DNA of 64,000 nucleotides from Podocnemis expansa (lineage: Eukaryota > Chordata > Testudines > Podocnemididae): NCBI GenBank assembly GCA_007922195.1, contig ML682024.1, forward strand, positions 6,291,695 to 6,355,694, read 5' to 3'. Below are positions 20,261 through 31,500 of the stretch, in pieces. Below the pieces are notes generated by a model. It made no database searches, had not been told where the DNA came from, and saw only the letters and a list, made by a program, of their open reading frames with translations. Numbering within the stretch: the stretch's first letter is position 1; each line of letters begins with the position of its first letter. The position numbers were made by a program, and so were the translations under genes.

Positions 20261-22500
20261 GCTCTGTCTGTCCCCGCCCCACCCTGGTGAAGCTCTGGTG
20301 GGAGGGGAGGGGACAGAGGAGAAATTCTTGCCTTCGGCTGAGGAGTTGGGCACTGCTGGGCAGGAACTCAGGGATGAGAAATAACAGAGAGAGGAGGATA
20401 GATAGATGGGGCGTGCGGGATTCAGATAGATAGACAGAGGAGGGGTATATATGGAGATAGACAGCTAGTTATGGGGGTGTATGGGGATAGTTAGACAAAT
20501 AAAAAGACGAGGGATATATATGCAGACAGACAGACAAAGGACGTACTGGGGCTAGAGGGAGTGCGCTGGGGGGGCAGAGGGGGTCCGGAGAGGATGTGGA
20601 TGGCCGGAGGAAGAGGAGAAAGGAAGGTGGGGTGGGAGGAAGAGGAGGGTGAGTGAGAAGCTGAGGGCTGGTGAGCAGGAGGAAGCGTGGCACCGGGAGG
20701 GCTGGAGGCAGCTGGACTGGTGGGGCAGACTGAAGGGGGTGCAGGAGGCACCAGAGAAGGGGCAGGAGAGTCAGAGGACGATTGGGGCTGGGGGCTAGAG
20801 ACTTGCCTGGGCCAATCTGGTGTTGGTAAGACCCTACTGGCCTGGCCCCCCCAAGCTGCCCTGGGTGCCCCATTAGAAGCCAGGTAAGAAACCATCCCCC
20901 CATCTGCCCCCCAGCCCCACCCTGTCCTTCCATAGTTTCTCTCCTCCCAACTGTCTGGGACCGGGGTGGGAACTTTCCGGTCTCTTCCCCTCGTCTGTCT
21001 GTCCATCCCTCCTGGGTTCTTAGCTGCGGAGCTAGTGGCAAAGGGGGTGACAGAGCAGCTGGTATCAAGGGGGGGTTGTGGGTCTGCCCCCCACCCAGCC
21101 TTGGGCACAAATTCCTTAGGGGGTGCACATACCAGGCTCCATCCCAGACACTGGCTGGTTGGGGGGGGAGGGCAATGGTGAAGAATTGAGGCTGGAGGGC
21201 AAGAGGGCAGTTGGAGAATTAGGCGGGTACATTGGGGGGCCCTGACAGCTGTGTGGGATGGTGGGGCGGCAGGATGGCTGGGGGACACGGGTGGCAGCCA
21301 GGACACTGAGCCAAGGGGGAGAAGGCGTTCAGGGATGGGGCGGGGGGGTGTCAGGGAAGCAGCTGCTCTGGGGAGGGACCAGGGAGTTTTCTCCTGCTCT
21401 GAATTCCAGCTAAATATTTCTGACCAGCTGGACCCTGACGCTGTGAGCTTCCCCACTACAGTGCCCTCAGCTGGAGACCCTGATGCTGTGAACTTCCCCA
21501 CCACAGTGCTCCCAGCAGGGGACCTTGATGCTGTGAACTTCCCCACAGCAGTGTCTCAGTCAGGGATCAAATTCAATCCAGGCCTGCCAGGTCTCTGACC
21601 TGGGGTGGGGCCGAGCTGTGTCGGATCAGGAATTCCTGGCTCGCTTTGCACCCCCGCAGGCAGCTGGCTTTTGTGTCCCAAGCACAGATAAAGGGGCTCT
21701 GTTGGCCGGCTCCCCCCCTCCCATGGCTGACCACCCTGCCTTCTGGAAACGCACTGACCTAGGGCTCCTCAGCTCACAACTTGACTGATCTCACAGTAAG
21801 GGAAAGCAACAGCTCATATTTTTGGGGGTAAGACATAGATGGGCTGTGTCTGGGTGCTGGGATATGGGGTAGCATATTTTGGTGCCAAGGTTCTTGAGGG
21901 CTGGGTTTAGGGGTCTTTAATTTGTTACCTGTCGCCTAAAGCCAGGGTCTTGCTAGCAGAAGTGGTCTCGCTAGCAGAAGGGTTGGGAACAGCTGTGAAA
22001 TCCTGGGCCACCCTGAAATATCACCGCAGGGCACTGCTTTGGGGCAAGGCACCGTGCTGGGGTCCCTGGCTGGGACACTGCTGTGGAGAAGGATGCAATG
22101 TTGGGATCCTCATCTGGGGCACTGCTGTGGGGGAACTCTCAGTGTTGTACTGACCTTTGCCATGGTGCCTTGTTAGGGGTCACAGTCACATGCCCCCCAG
22201 TTCTGCACTAGCCTCCCACCCCCATCCCAGTGCCCAGGCCAGGGGTATGAATGCGTCCATTCATCCTCTCCCCACCCCCCACCCCCAGGAATCTGGGGCC
22301 TCTGGCTCAGGTCGTGCCTTTTTCTGTCGCCCACACAGAGCCTGTGTGCTGGGTCAGAGGAGATGCCAGTCTGTCTGCCTGCCTGGCAGTGTGAGATTCC
22401 CCACAGCCGTGCCCCAGCCAGCAACCTGGGTGCTGTGAGCTTCCCTGCAACAGTGCCCTGACATCCCATGCCTGTGTTCTGATCCAGGTGAGACCTAACT
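20260..22500. other. Region upstream of PLEKHA4, non-coding
   Basis: No recognised protein-coding exon. GATA-type simple repeats run at 20,398-20,440. A three-copy tandem of about 54 bp (CTGTGAACTTCCCCACCACA type) lies at 21,430-21,560, and related units at about 22,020-22,145 and 22,385-22,460. A non-coding first exon of PLEKHA4 is probably here but I cannot place it. A long Pro-rich minus frame at 20,491-21,546 reflects GC-rich composition. Confidence 0.5.
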
Positions 22501-22515
22501 CAGCCAATAGCTGCA

Positions 22516-25500
22516 ATGGCTGATGGAGAACGTCCCAGGAGCAGCCTGAGCCAGGCCAGCAGTGTCCTCACCATTTCCTCTGTCAGCCTGGGGGCCACCA
22601 AGGTGTGTGTGGGTATATTACCAAGAGGGTAAGTGGGAAGTGATCCTGGGCCTAACACCTCCATAATCCCCATAGAGGGGGCAGCAGAAGGGAAAGACTC
22701 TGCCTTTCCCCTCACAGCTCCTACCCCCCATGTCTGTCCCCTCCTTTCTTCCCTCCCCAACCCCCCCACCTTAGCTACCACAAACACTCACCCCCCCACA
22801 CCCACAGAGGGGAGAGACCCTGTGCCTTATTCTCCATCTCCCTGAGTAAGACAGTCCCCTGCCCTGGGGCCAAATGGGAGGGAGTGCCCCCCTAGTGGCT
22901 GGTGTGTGTGTATTTATGTGGGAGTAAATCTGTTAGTCTTAAAGTGCCACACAACTCCTTTGTTTTTTTACTTGACTAGACTAACACGGCTATCCCTTTT
23001 GAAATTGTGAAGTATTAACCCTTTTTGTTCACCACCCACTCCCAGCCAGCCCGCTCCCTGCGGCGGGTTCACACCTTTGGGAAGAGGGAGAATTCTCTCA
23101 AGCGAGACCCCAATGCACCCGTTGTCATTCGAGGCTGGCTGTGCAAACAGGTATTTAGGTGGAGGGTAGGCTGGGGGCCCACTGTGGGGGAGGTGATGTC
23201 TGGGAGTTGGGGGACATAGAGCAGGGGAAAGACAAATGGAGATTCAATGGGGTGGGGCATGGGCTATTAGTTTGTGTGGGACACTGTAGGGGGACTGGGA
23301 CTCAATGGGGCAGATGGGCTGGGAACAGTGCCTGTGGGTTTGATGGGGTGGATGGGAGGTTGGGGGGCAATGGGCTGGGGACTATTAGTCAGGAAACTGG
23401 GATGCCAAGGGGATGACATTCTGGGGGGTCCATGTGAGGTTAGGGGCTTCTATTGGGGGGTAACAGGGCAGAGAGTTGGGAGGAGGGAGTGGTGCATTGG
23501 GGTTCAGGGAGTTGGAGGGGGGCTTGATGGGGGCTGAGGTCCCGGAGGGGTGATGGGAAAGGAGGAGCAGGCTGTCCCCCCATCACTCGCTTTGCCCCAT
23601 ACCCTGCCATTGCGGTGGCTCTTGTTCCAGGACAGCTCCGGCCTGAAGCTCTGGAAACGGCGCTGGTTCGTACTGGCTGATTACTGCCTCTTCTATTACC
23701 GAGGTGCCTGCTCCCCAACCCACCCAGTGGGGATGCTGTGGGGAGCGGGGTGCGGGGCGCTCCTGGCTACTCCAGCCCTGGCCTATCCCAGCAGGGGCAC
23801 TGTTGGGAGAGGGGCAGGCAGCACCACTCTATTAATCTCCCCTCCTTGTGGGGTTCCTCAGACAGCAGAGAGGAAGCGGTTTTGGGAAGCATCCTGCTTC
23901 CCAGCTACCAGATTCGGCCGCTGCCTGTGGAGGGAAAAAGCCGAAAATTCACTTTCAAGGTCAGTCTGGTAGGACTGGGGTGTATTTCTGCTCTGAGCCA
24001 CTCACGGGGCCCCTCAGTTGTCCGTCCTTGGAGAGGGTCCTATCCCAGCTTTGGGGGGGTAGAGTTATCTAGTGGTGGTGGTGGGAGGGGGACGACGGGG
24101 AACCAGGACTCCTGGGTTCTCTCCCTGCCTCTGGGAGAGGAGTGGGGTCTAGGCATTACTGGGTGGGGGGGCTGGAATTCAGACCTTTCCGGAACCTGTG
24201 GTCTCCAGGGCCCCCCCCAACCAGTGGCACACATCTGTCCCCCAGGCCGAGCACCGGGGGATGCGGACGTATTACTTCAGTGCTGACACGCAGGAGGACA
24301 TGAATGGCTGGATCCGGGCCATGAGTCTGTCGGCTGCTGCAGAAGGTGATCCTAGCACCAGGTAGAGACAGGGGTCTAGTGGTTAGAGTGGGGGGGGGGG
24401 GGCGGGAGACCAGACTCCTGGGTTCTGAAGTTAATATTTTCTCTCTCTCACCCCATGGCAGCAGCCGCCCCCCCCAGCCATTCAGCCGGCCGGCGCCTGC
24501 AGTGGCCAGTCTGTACCCCAGCTTTGAGGACGTCCGGCCTCAGCTTCCCCCACCAGATTTGGCTCCTGCCAAGAGCATCGAGTCCCTGGAGATTGCCCAG
24601 CTCTCAGGACCCCACGCTTCCTTGGAGAACCTGTCCCTGATGTGCCAGGGGGCTCAGGGTGAGGTGGGGGGCACTCCCAGCAGCCCTGCCCTGCCCCGCA
24701 GCCTGGTCCATGGGAAGGGGCTCAGTGGGGAACAAGGGGGCCTAAGGTAAGAACCACAAGCCCTGACTTTACCCAGTAGGGGGCGCACTGGGGAAGAGGG
24801 GAGGGGCAACTTCTTGGCCTATTAACCCTTTCATTTCTGCTCCTCTTTCCCCAGCTCACTCTCTTCCAGGATCCCACGAGGCCAGGAGCCCTCAGCATGT
24901 GAACGCCTCTCACCTGGCCTCCCCAGACCCTCCCCACCCCCCTGTCCTCCCTCCCCTGCTAAGTCTGACCAGCCCACCCCAGGACCCCCTTCACCCTCTG
25001 CCTGGGGCCCTTCCCCAGGTATCCCCTCCCCACCAGCCTCTGTCCGCTCCTCCCGTTCCTACTCCCTTCCCCCCACCCCCAGTGAGCTCAGGGGGGCTCG
25101 CAAGGCACCCCCTGGCTCATCTTCCCCTCCCTGGGGCCAGCAGAGGGGCCGTGCTCCTGAGCTGGCTGCCTCTTGTGAAGAGCTTTCCCTGTTGGTCCAG
25201 CCTGGATGCATCCTGACCCGACCCCACACCCCTGTGGGGCGGGTGGACATCGCCCCCAGTGGGGCCATGAAAGGCAGAGCCACCCCAGGACATCCTCAGA
25301 CCCTCACTGACCGCTATGACCTGCGGCCTTCTCAAGACTTGTGTGCCAGGCCCCCTGGGCGCTATCCCCGAAGCCCACACCCCAGTCATGGTCTGGCTCA
25401 GCCTGGGACCCCAATGGATGAGAACCCCTCGCAGACGGCCACGCTGAGACCTGCCCCAGGGAGGCAGCCCCGGAGCCGGGTATGCGGGGGGGGGCACAGA

Positions 25501-28500
25501 TCTGTAGAGGGGTCGGTGTAGGGGCTCTCCCCCAGCAGTTGGCAGTGACCCATCTTCTCTACCCCCTGCAGTTCCCAGACCAGGTTTACCCCTCCCCAGG
25601 GAGCATCCTACCTCGTGCCCGTCTCCACAGCCGACTGGTGAGTGAGTTTCCCCTCCCCACTGCCTTGTCCCTCTTAGCCCCCCACCACTGACCCTGCCTT
25701 ACCCCTTTTCTCTTTAGGTCTCGCCACATTTTGCCTCCTCTGGCTACCTCCACCTGCCCCCGCTGCCCCCCCTCGCCAGCCGCCCGCCTCCTCTAGGAAA
25801 GAAGACCTCAGTGGGAGCCATTGTATGTACCCCCCCAGTCCATGCCTCAATTTTTCCTTCCATCCCCCGATCAGCCCCTTGCAGGGGCCCTGTGTGGCTG
25901 TGGTGGCAGGATTCTGGGATGGAGGTGGGAAGACGAAAGTGGGGGACACCTGGGTTCTCCATTCTTCACCCTTTCTTTTTTCCCAAAGCCCCGGAGCGTG
26001 GCCCTGCTGTCCCGGGACAGGACCCTGCTGGCACCGCCAGGGGCCGATAATGACACTGATGTGAGTGTGTGTGTGTGCATGTGTGTCTCCCCGCCCTTCA
26101 CGGCATCACTCACACACATACCTGTGCCCCCTGGTGAGGTGGACAGAACATTTCAGTATCCTACCCCCAGATCAAACCCACGGGTCCATCTATCCTGATA
26201 TCCCACCCTATTGATCAAACTCATTGGCCCATCTACTCCACCATCTTGTCCCCTCCCCAGTTTTTGCAGCTGAGTTTTTTTGGATTTTCAGCCATGACTT
26301 CTGAAGATAAGATGCTCCAGGGGATCCAGCCCAAGACACCCTAAACCCAAATTTCACATCTGGCCCCTGCTGGAAAGTCCACCTTGCTTCTGGCAACAGT
26401 GCCAGACTTCAGCTCAGTCCCCTGGAGGCTACAGCTGGAAGGAACTGTTCTTTTCCCCGCATCAACATCTTTCTTTCCTCCTGCCCCAGATTCTCCTGAC
26501 TAAGCTGTGTGGCCAGGACAAGCTGCTCCGGGGGCTGGAGGAGGAGGCAGGCCAGCTGCGGGCTGAGAAGGTAATTTTGCCCCCTGGCTTGGGCAAGGGG
26601 TCCCTGGCTCACCAGGCCCCACACTCCACCCTAGAGGGGCCACATCCCAGCACTGGACAAGGGGTACCTGTGTACATCCCTAGCTTGGCAATTGCAACAG
26701 CGCCCTGCCTCCACCAGGTGGTTGTGGGGGAAAGCAGGGGTTGCCCCAGATGTGGTAAGAGAGGGGGGTAAAATGGGGAATTAATCCCTTGATTGTAGGA
26801 CTGTTCTTTAGGGGGCAACCCAGCAAAGACTGGGAGTCCCCTGGGATTCTGCAGTCCCTGAACTTCCCCACCTTCTCCCCCATAGGAGCAGCTAGAGAAG
26901 GCCCTGGAGCTGGTCCGGCAGCAACTGGATGAATGCCAAGGCCAGGAGGTGGCCGAGGAGAAAATCTGGTACCGGCAGAGATGGCTGCAGGATGAACTAG
27001 TGCAAGTGAGGGCCCGGCTCTGTGACCTGGCGCTGGTGAGTACATGTGCCTGGCGTGCCCCACCCCAGAGGAGCTGTATCTTGGTGCTAGGCCTCTGCAT
27101 TATCAGTTGCACATGACCCACCCCAGAGAGGGTGCATCTCAACACTGGGTCACTGTATAACCAGCTGTTGGTTTCCCATGCAGGACACTGAGAGGGCAAG
27201 GGGAGATTATGCCACCCTGGAAAATGAGTTGCAGACACTGAGGGAAACACTGACTCAGATCCGACAGCTCGGGCACCCCCAGGTACATCGCTCTGTCAGG
27301 ATGCCTCTGGAAAGCCCTGGGCTTTGAAAGGGGAGGCTCTTAACAAGTGGAATGGGGGGAGCAGGGAGTGGGGTGGGGGCTCAGGTGCGGGCACTCTCTC
27401 CTCTCAGCATTAGCCATGAGCCCTGGCTATAATGACAGGGCAATGTGGGTTGAGAACCAAGGAGCCTGTGGAACTGCTGGGTCTGTCTGGATACATAGAA
27501 TATTCATTGATAAAAATGCCATGCTCATTCATTCACTTGTAATTCCATATTGTAAGCAAAACTCCATTTGAATTGTTTACTTCATTTTGTATTGCTCAGC
27601 CTAAGTCTTGCTGAAACTTTGTTTAGATGTGTGAACTTAGTTTGTGTGCGTGTGTGCATGCTTGCATGCATGTGTGATGGGATCGGTCTCCAACTCCAGC
27701 CTGTCCTGACAATAAACTGCTCACCACCTTAATGAGTGAAAAACAGTGCAGACAAACCCTGCAAAAGCAGGAAGAATCCACCTGAGAAAGAAAGGGACAG
27801 AAAGCCCCTTCAAGAACAAGATCAAAGTCACATCTGTCATTAACTGATGACTCATGGTCCACACAGTACCCTGAGGCAGTGTGGACACAACATCCATGGA
27901 CAAAGAGACATAAAAAGATGGGTGAAACTGCATAGCTTTGGATAGTGTTCTGCACAGCATCTAAGAGCACTGGTGCACAGCTGTGTGCCTGACAGAGTCT
28001 CTGCTCTTCCTCATGCGTGGCTTCCCTAGCCAGGTAGCTGCCATGAACTGCAAACTCCAGCAATGAATGCTAGCTGCGATCTCAAGCAACATTCAGGACT
28101 GGTATCTATACCTGATAAACTGGAGAACATATTCTTCTTTTTCAAGCACTGCTCACATCATTCAGTTCTAGGTGTCTATGTGCTGCAGTGCACGATTGGC
28201 TGGAAACTTTTTGCCCTAGCTTGTCAGAGCAGGGTCAGTGGCCAGCGCTCCCTCTGGCCACTCCTGTGGCTATATATATGGCCCTGACCCTGATCCTCCT
28301 CAGTTCCTATTTCTGCCCTCAGCGATGGTTACAGAACAGCCCATTCTTGCATTCATGCAAGTTCCCATCTATTCTGCTCTGTTTGAGTCATCCATTCATG
28401 CTAGAAGACCTGTTCATGGACATAGTCGTACCGCGACCCAGTGTTCTTACTGAATCCTTGCAAGTGGAGCCTGAACACCACTCCCACCCACTGCCCGCAA

Positions 28501-31500
28501 TGCCAGGGTTTAAACCCTGAATGGTGTGCAGCAAGGCCTTCCTGAGGGATGATCCCCAGGAGGAGTGCCTTAAATGACTGGGCGAATCTCACCAGGTGGA
28601 TAAATGCTCAGTCTGTTGGTCTTTCAAACCCAGGACCCTCAAGGACAGAGAGCAGAGGCGCTGTGCTCTGACCATGGAGCAAGCAATGCAGCCTGTCCCC
28701 AGCACATCAGGGACCTCTTTGGAGCTGCTGGCACTGCGTGCCAGCCCTCTCAGCACTGCTCCCCAGCAGAGCACAGGAAATCACGCTTGGCATTGATTGC
28801 AGCACTGCTTCAGCTCTCCCCAGCCAACCCCCTCTTGGGGACAAGGCCCGGAACTGATCCCGGTGCCCTTGACACTGGAGGCCTTCGAGGCCACGAAGGC
28901 CCTTCTCCTTCTGCAAAGCCCACGTCCCCGAGGACCCTGAAACTGAAGGGGAAGCCTGCCATCCTTTCTGGGGCATGGGCTGTTCCGGAGTGAGGCTGGT
29001 TGCCAGCTACCCCAGCACCACAGCCATCTCCATGCCACAGGGCTTCGGAGCATGAAGAGATCTGGGGATCTCCCTCATCCCTGGAGACCTCTGCCTTCCC
29101 CAGCACTGAGCCAAGGCACAAGCAATCTGCCCTTCCCCTGGCACCACCAAAGCCAACATGGAAGCACCCTTGTAAGCACTCTCCTTCACCTCCTCAGTGC
29201 CCTAGTGTTTCCCCAGTGCCATCCAGCTTGGCACTGGCTTTAACAAGCCCTGCCTCCCTGGTGCTGACTACACCTACCCAGCACCATGGAAGAGACCATT
29301 CCCCAAGTTGCAGGGAACCGGCACCGCACTCACCTGCCCATCCCAGCCTAGGGTGGGCCCGGCCTGCCTGTGAGGGGCTGCTGGTACTGGGCTCTCCCCG
29401 ATACTGCCTTTGCAGCTGGTCCCTCTCACTTGGGGCTTCTTAGGAGGAGCTCTCCCATGACACCATTGAGCCAAAGGATAGCAGCCTGAGATCCCGCTCA
29501 TCCTTGTCCCCAGACAAGACCATGAATCCTCGACTGTGGTCCTATAGGGAGGACCCCAGCACCCACTATGACCTCCTCCACCGGATGACATCTCACTTGG
29601 GCATGAAGGTTGAGCCCCTCAGGGGGAGCTAGATCCCCTCTTTGACCTGGGGTTTGCAGCTTCCCCAACCACAATCTTGGTGCCACTCCATGCTAGCGTG
29701 CATGACCTTGCCATCATGTGCAGCAGACACCTGCCTCTATCCCACTGGTCTCTGAAGCCGCCGGCCACAGATACCACGTTCCCCCAGAGAGTTTCCCATT
29801 CCTGATGGACCACACAGCACTGGGCTCTCAGGTGGTAGAAGCCACCCACGGATGGGAGAGGCATGACCACCCAGCCCCCTCTCCAAGGTCCAGAGAGGCT
29901 AGGAGCCTGGGGAGAAAGGTTTATTCAATCTCTGCCTTCCAGCTCCACATTGCCAACCACCAGGCACTGGTTGGCTGATATACCCTGGATATATGGGAGT
30001 CCATGTGGCACTTCCAAGACCTTCTTCCACAGGAACACCTGGAGGATTATGACTTGGTTCTAGAAGGGAGCATGCTGGCCTTCCATGATACCCTAATGGC
30101 CACCTGGGATGCCTCTGACATGGCCACCTCTGGAGTCGCCTCAGCTGTTGTCATGTGGAGAGCCAGAGCTGTAACTACAGGGGCCAACGGGGCAAAGCCC
30201 TGGGCAGCGTGAAGCGGCTCAATAGAGCCGCTCTGTTAAAGGGTGGTTTTCACGGCACCAGCTCCAAGCGCTGCTAATAGCAAGGGGTGCATTCTGATCG
30301 GCGTGCACCTGGGTGGCAAAAACCGGCATTACAGCTCTGCAGAGAGCAGCGGGGCTCCAGGAGTTGGGCCTGCTGCAGGACATGCAGCAGGCTATACAAG
30401 ACCTCCCCTTTGAAGGGCAGTCACTCTTTGTAAGAACCACCAACTCTATGCTGCGCAGTATGAGGGACTCTAGAGCCACCCTTATGTCCCTGGGCATGAA
30501 CATGCCTCAGGTGGCCAGATGACCCCCAAGCCCACAGCAGCCCCTCCAGCAGTTGCAACAGTGGGTCCGTCAGGGATCCTCCCACATGGCAGCAATGGAG
30601 GTTGGGTGAACGGGGATCTAGAACCCCTTTGCCTTCCGGGCCCTCCTGCTAGGGAGCAGAGAACCCTTCCGCACCGTGAACAAATTCTCCCCGAGCTGGG
30701 TGCTGCCCGTCCCAACCTGCACCTCTCTGGACAATTAGCCCTCTCTTACACTTGTCAGCCCCCATCACATCAGACCCTTGAGGCCACAGGACCAGTACCC
30801 AGGGACTGGCAATCTTAAACTGCCCCCTTACCAGACAGTCTCAGGATCCCTGACCTCTCCTATAGGGCAGTGCCAATCTGCTAACCTTCATCAGATGTAA
30901 CACCCTAAGGGGAATAACTCCAAGGAGGCGTTAACAGAATAGAAACAGCGACTTATATATAAGCCTGGAAGGGAAAGGGGTGAAGGAGGAGGCCTGTTAC
31001 TACCCCCTCCTTAATCCACAAACTGCATGCCCAGGGATCTCCTGGACAGGAAACCAACCGGGGTGCACAGGGGAAGGGGGAGCAGGTCAGCGGTACACCC
31101 CAACCCCAAACCACCTTAGAGCCTGTGGTTGGGTCAGCCGTACTACCCTAGAATATTGATGCCGAGCAAGCATGTGCCCATCACATTGCCTTCCTACACT
31201 GGGGTGGGGGTGAGAAAGCAGTGACCTTTACCCCTCCCACTTGATGAAGGGAATGAGGGGAGGATTACAGCTTCCCTCTAGCCTCGGCCTTAAGGGGAAG
31301 GATCACAGGGCAGCTGTGATACATACACAGAGCTGTATGTGGATGCAGCCTGCCTCATGCTTACCTCATCTTTATGGCTCCCCACGAACCTCTTGAAGAT
31401 TCTACGGACCCTCACTGAAGTCTAGAAGGGAAGAGTGGCTCCCTTCCCTCCCTTTCCCTGGGATAACCATTCTTCCCCCACAAGCAATACGGTCAACTAA

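Noticed and set aside
20491..21546. 351-codon Pro/Ser-rich minus-strand frame
   Set aside because: GC-rich composition keeps the frame open; it contains the tandem units at 21.4 kb and resembles no protein family.
27623..28063. 147-codon minus frame in PLEKHA4 intron 13 as a transposase or gene
   Set aside because: No motif of a known transposase; part is a simple GTGTGC repeat and the left border abuts the DIRS end.
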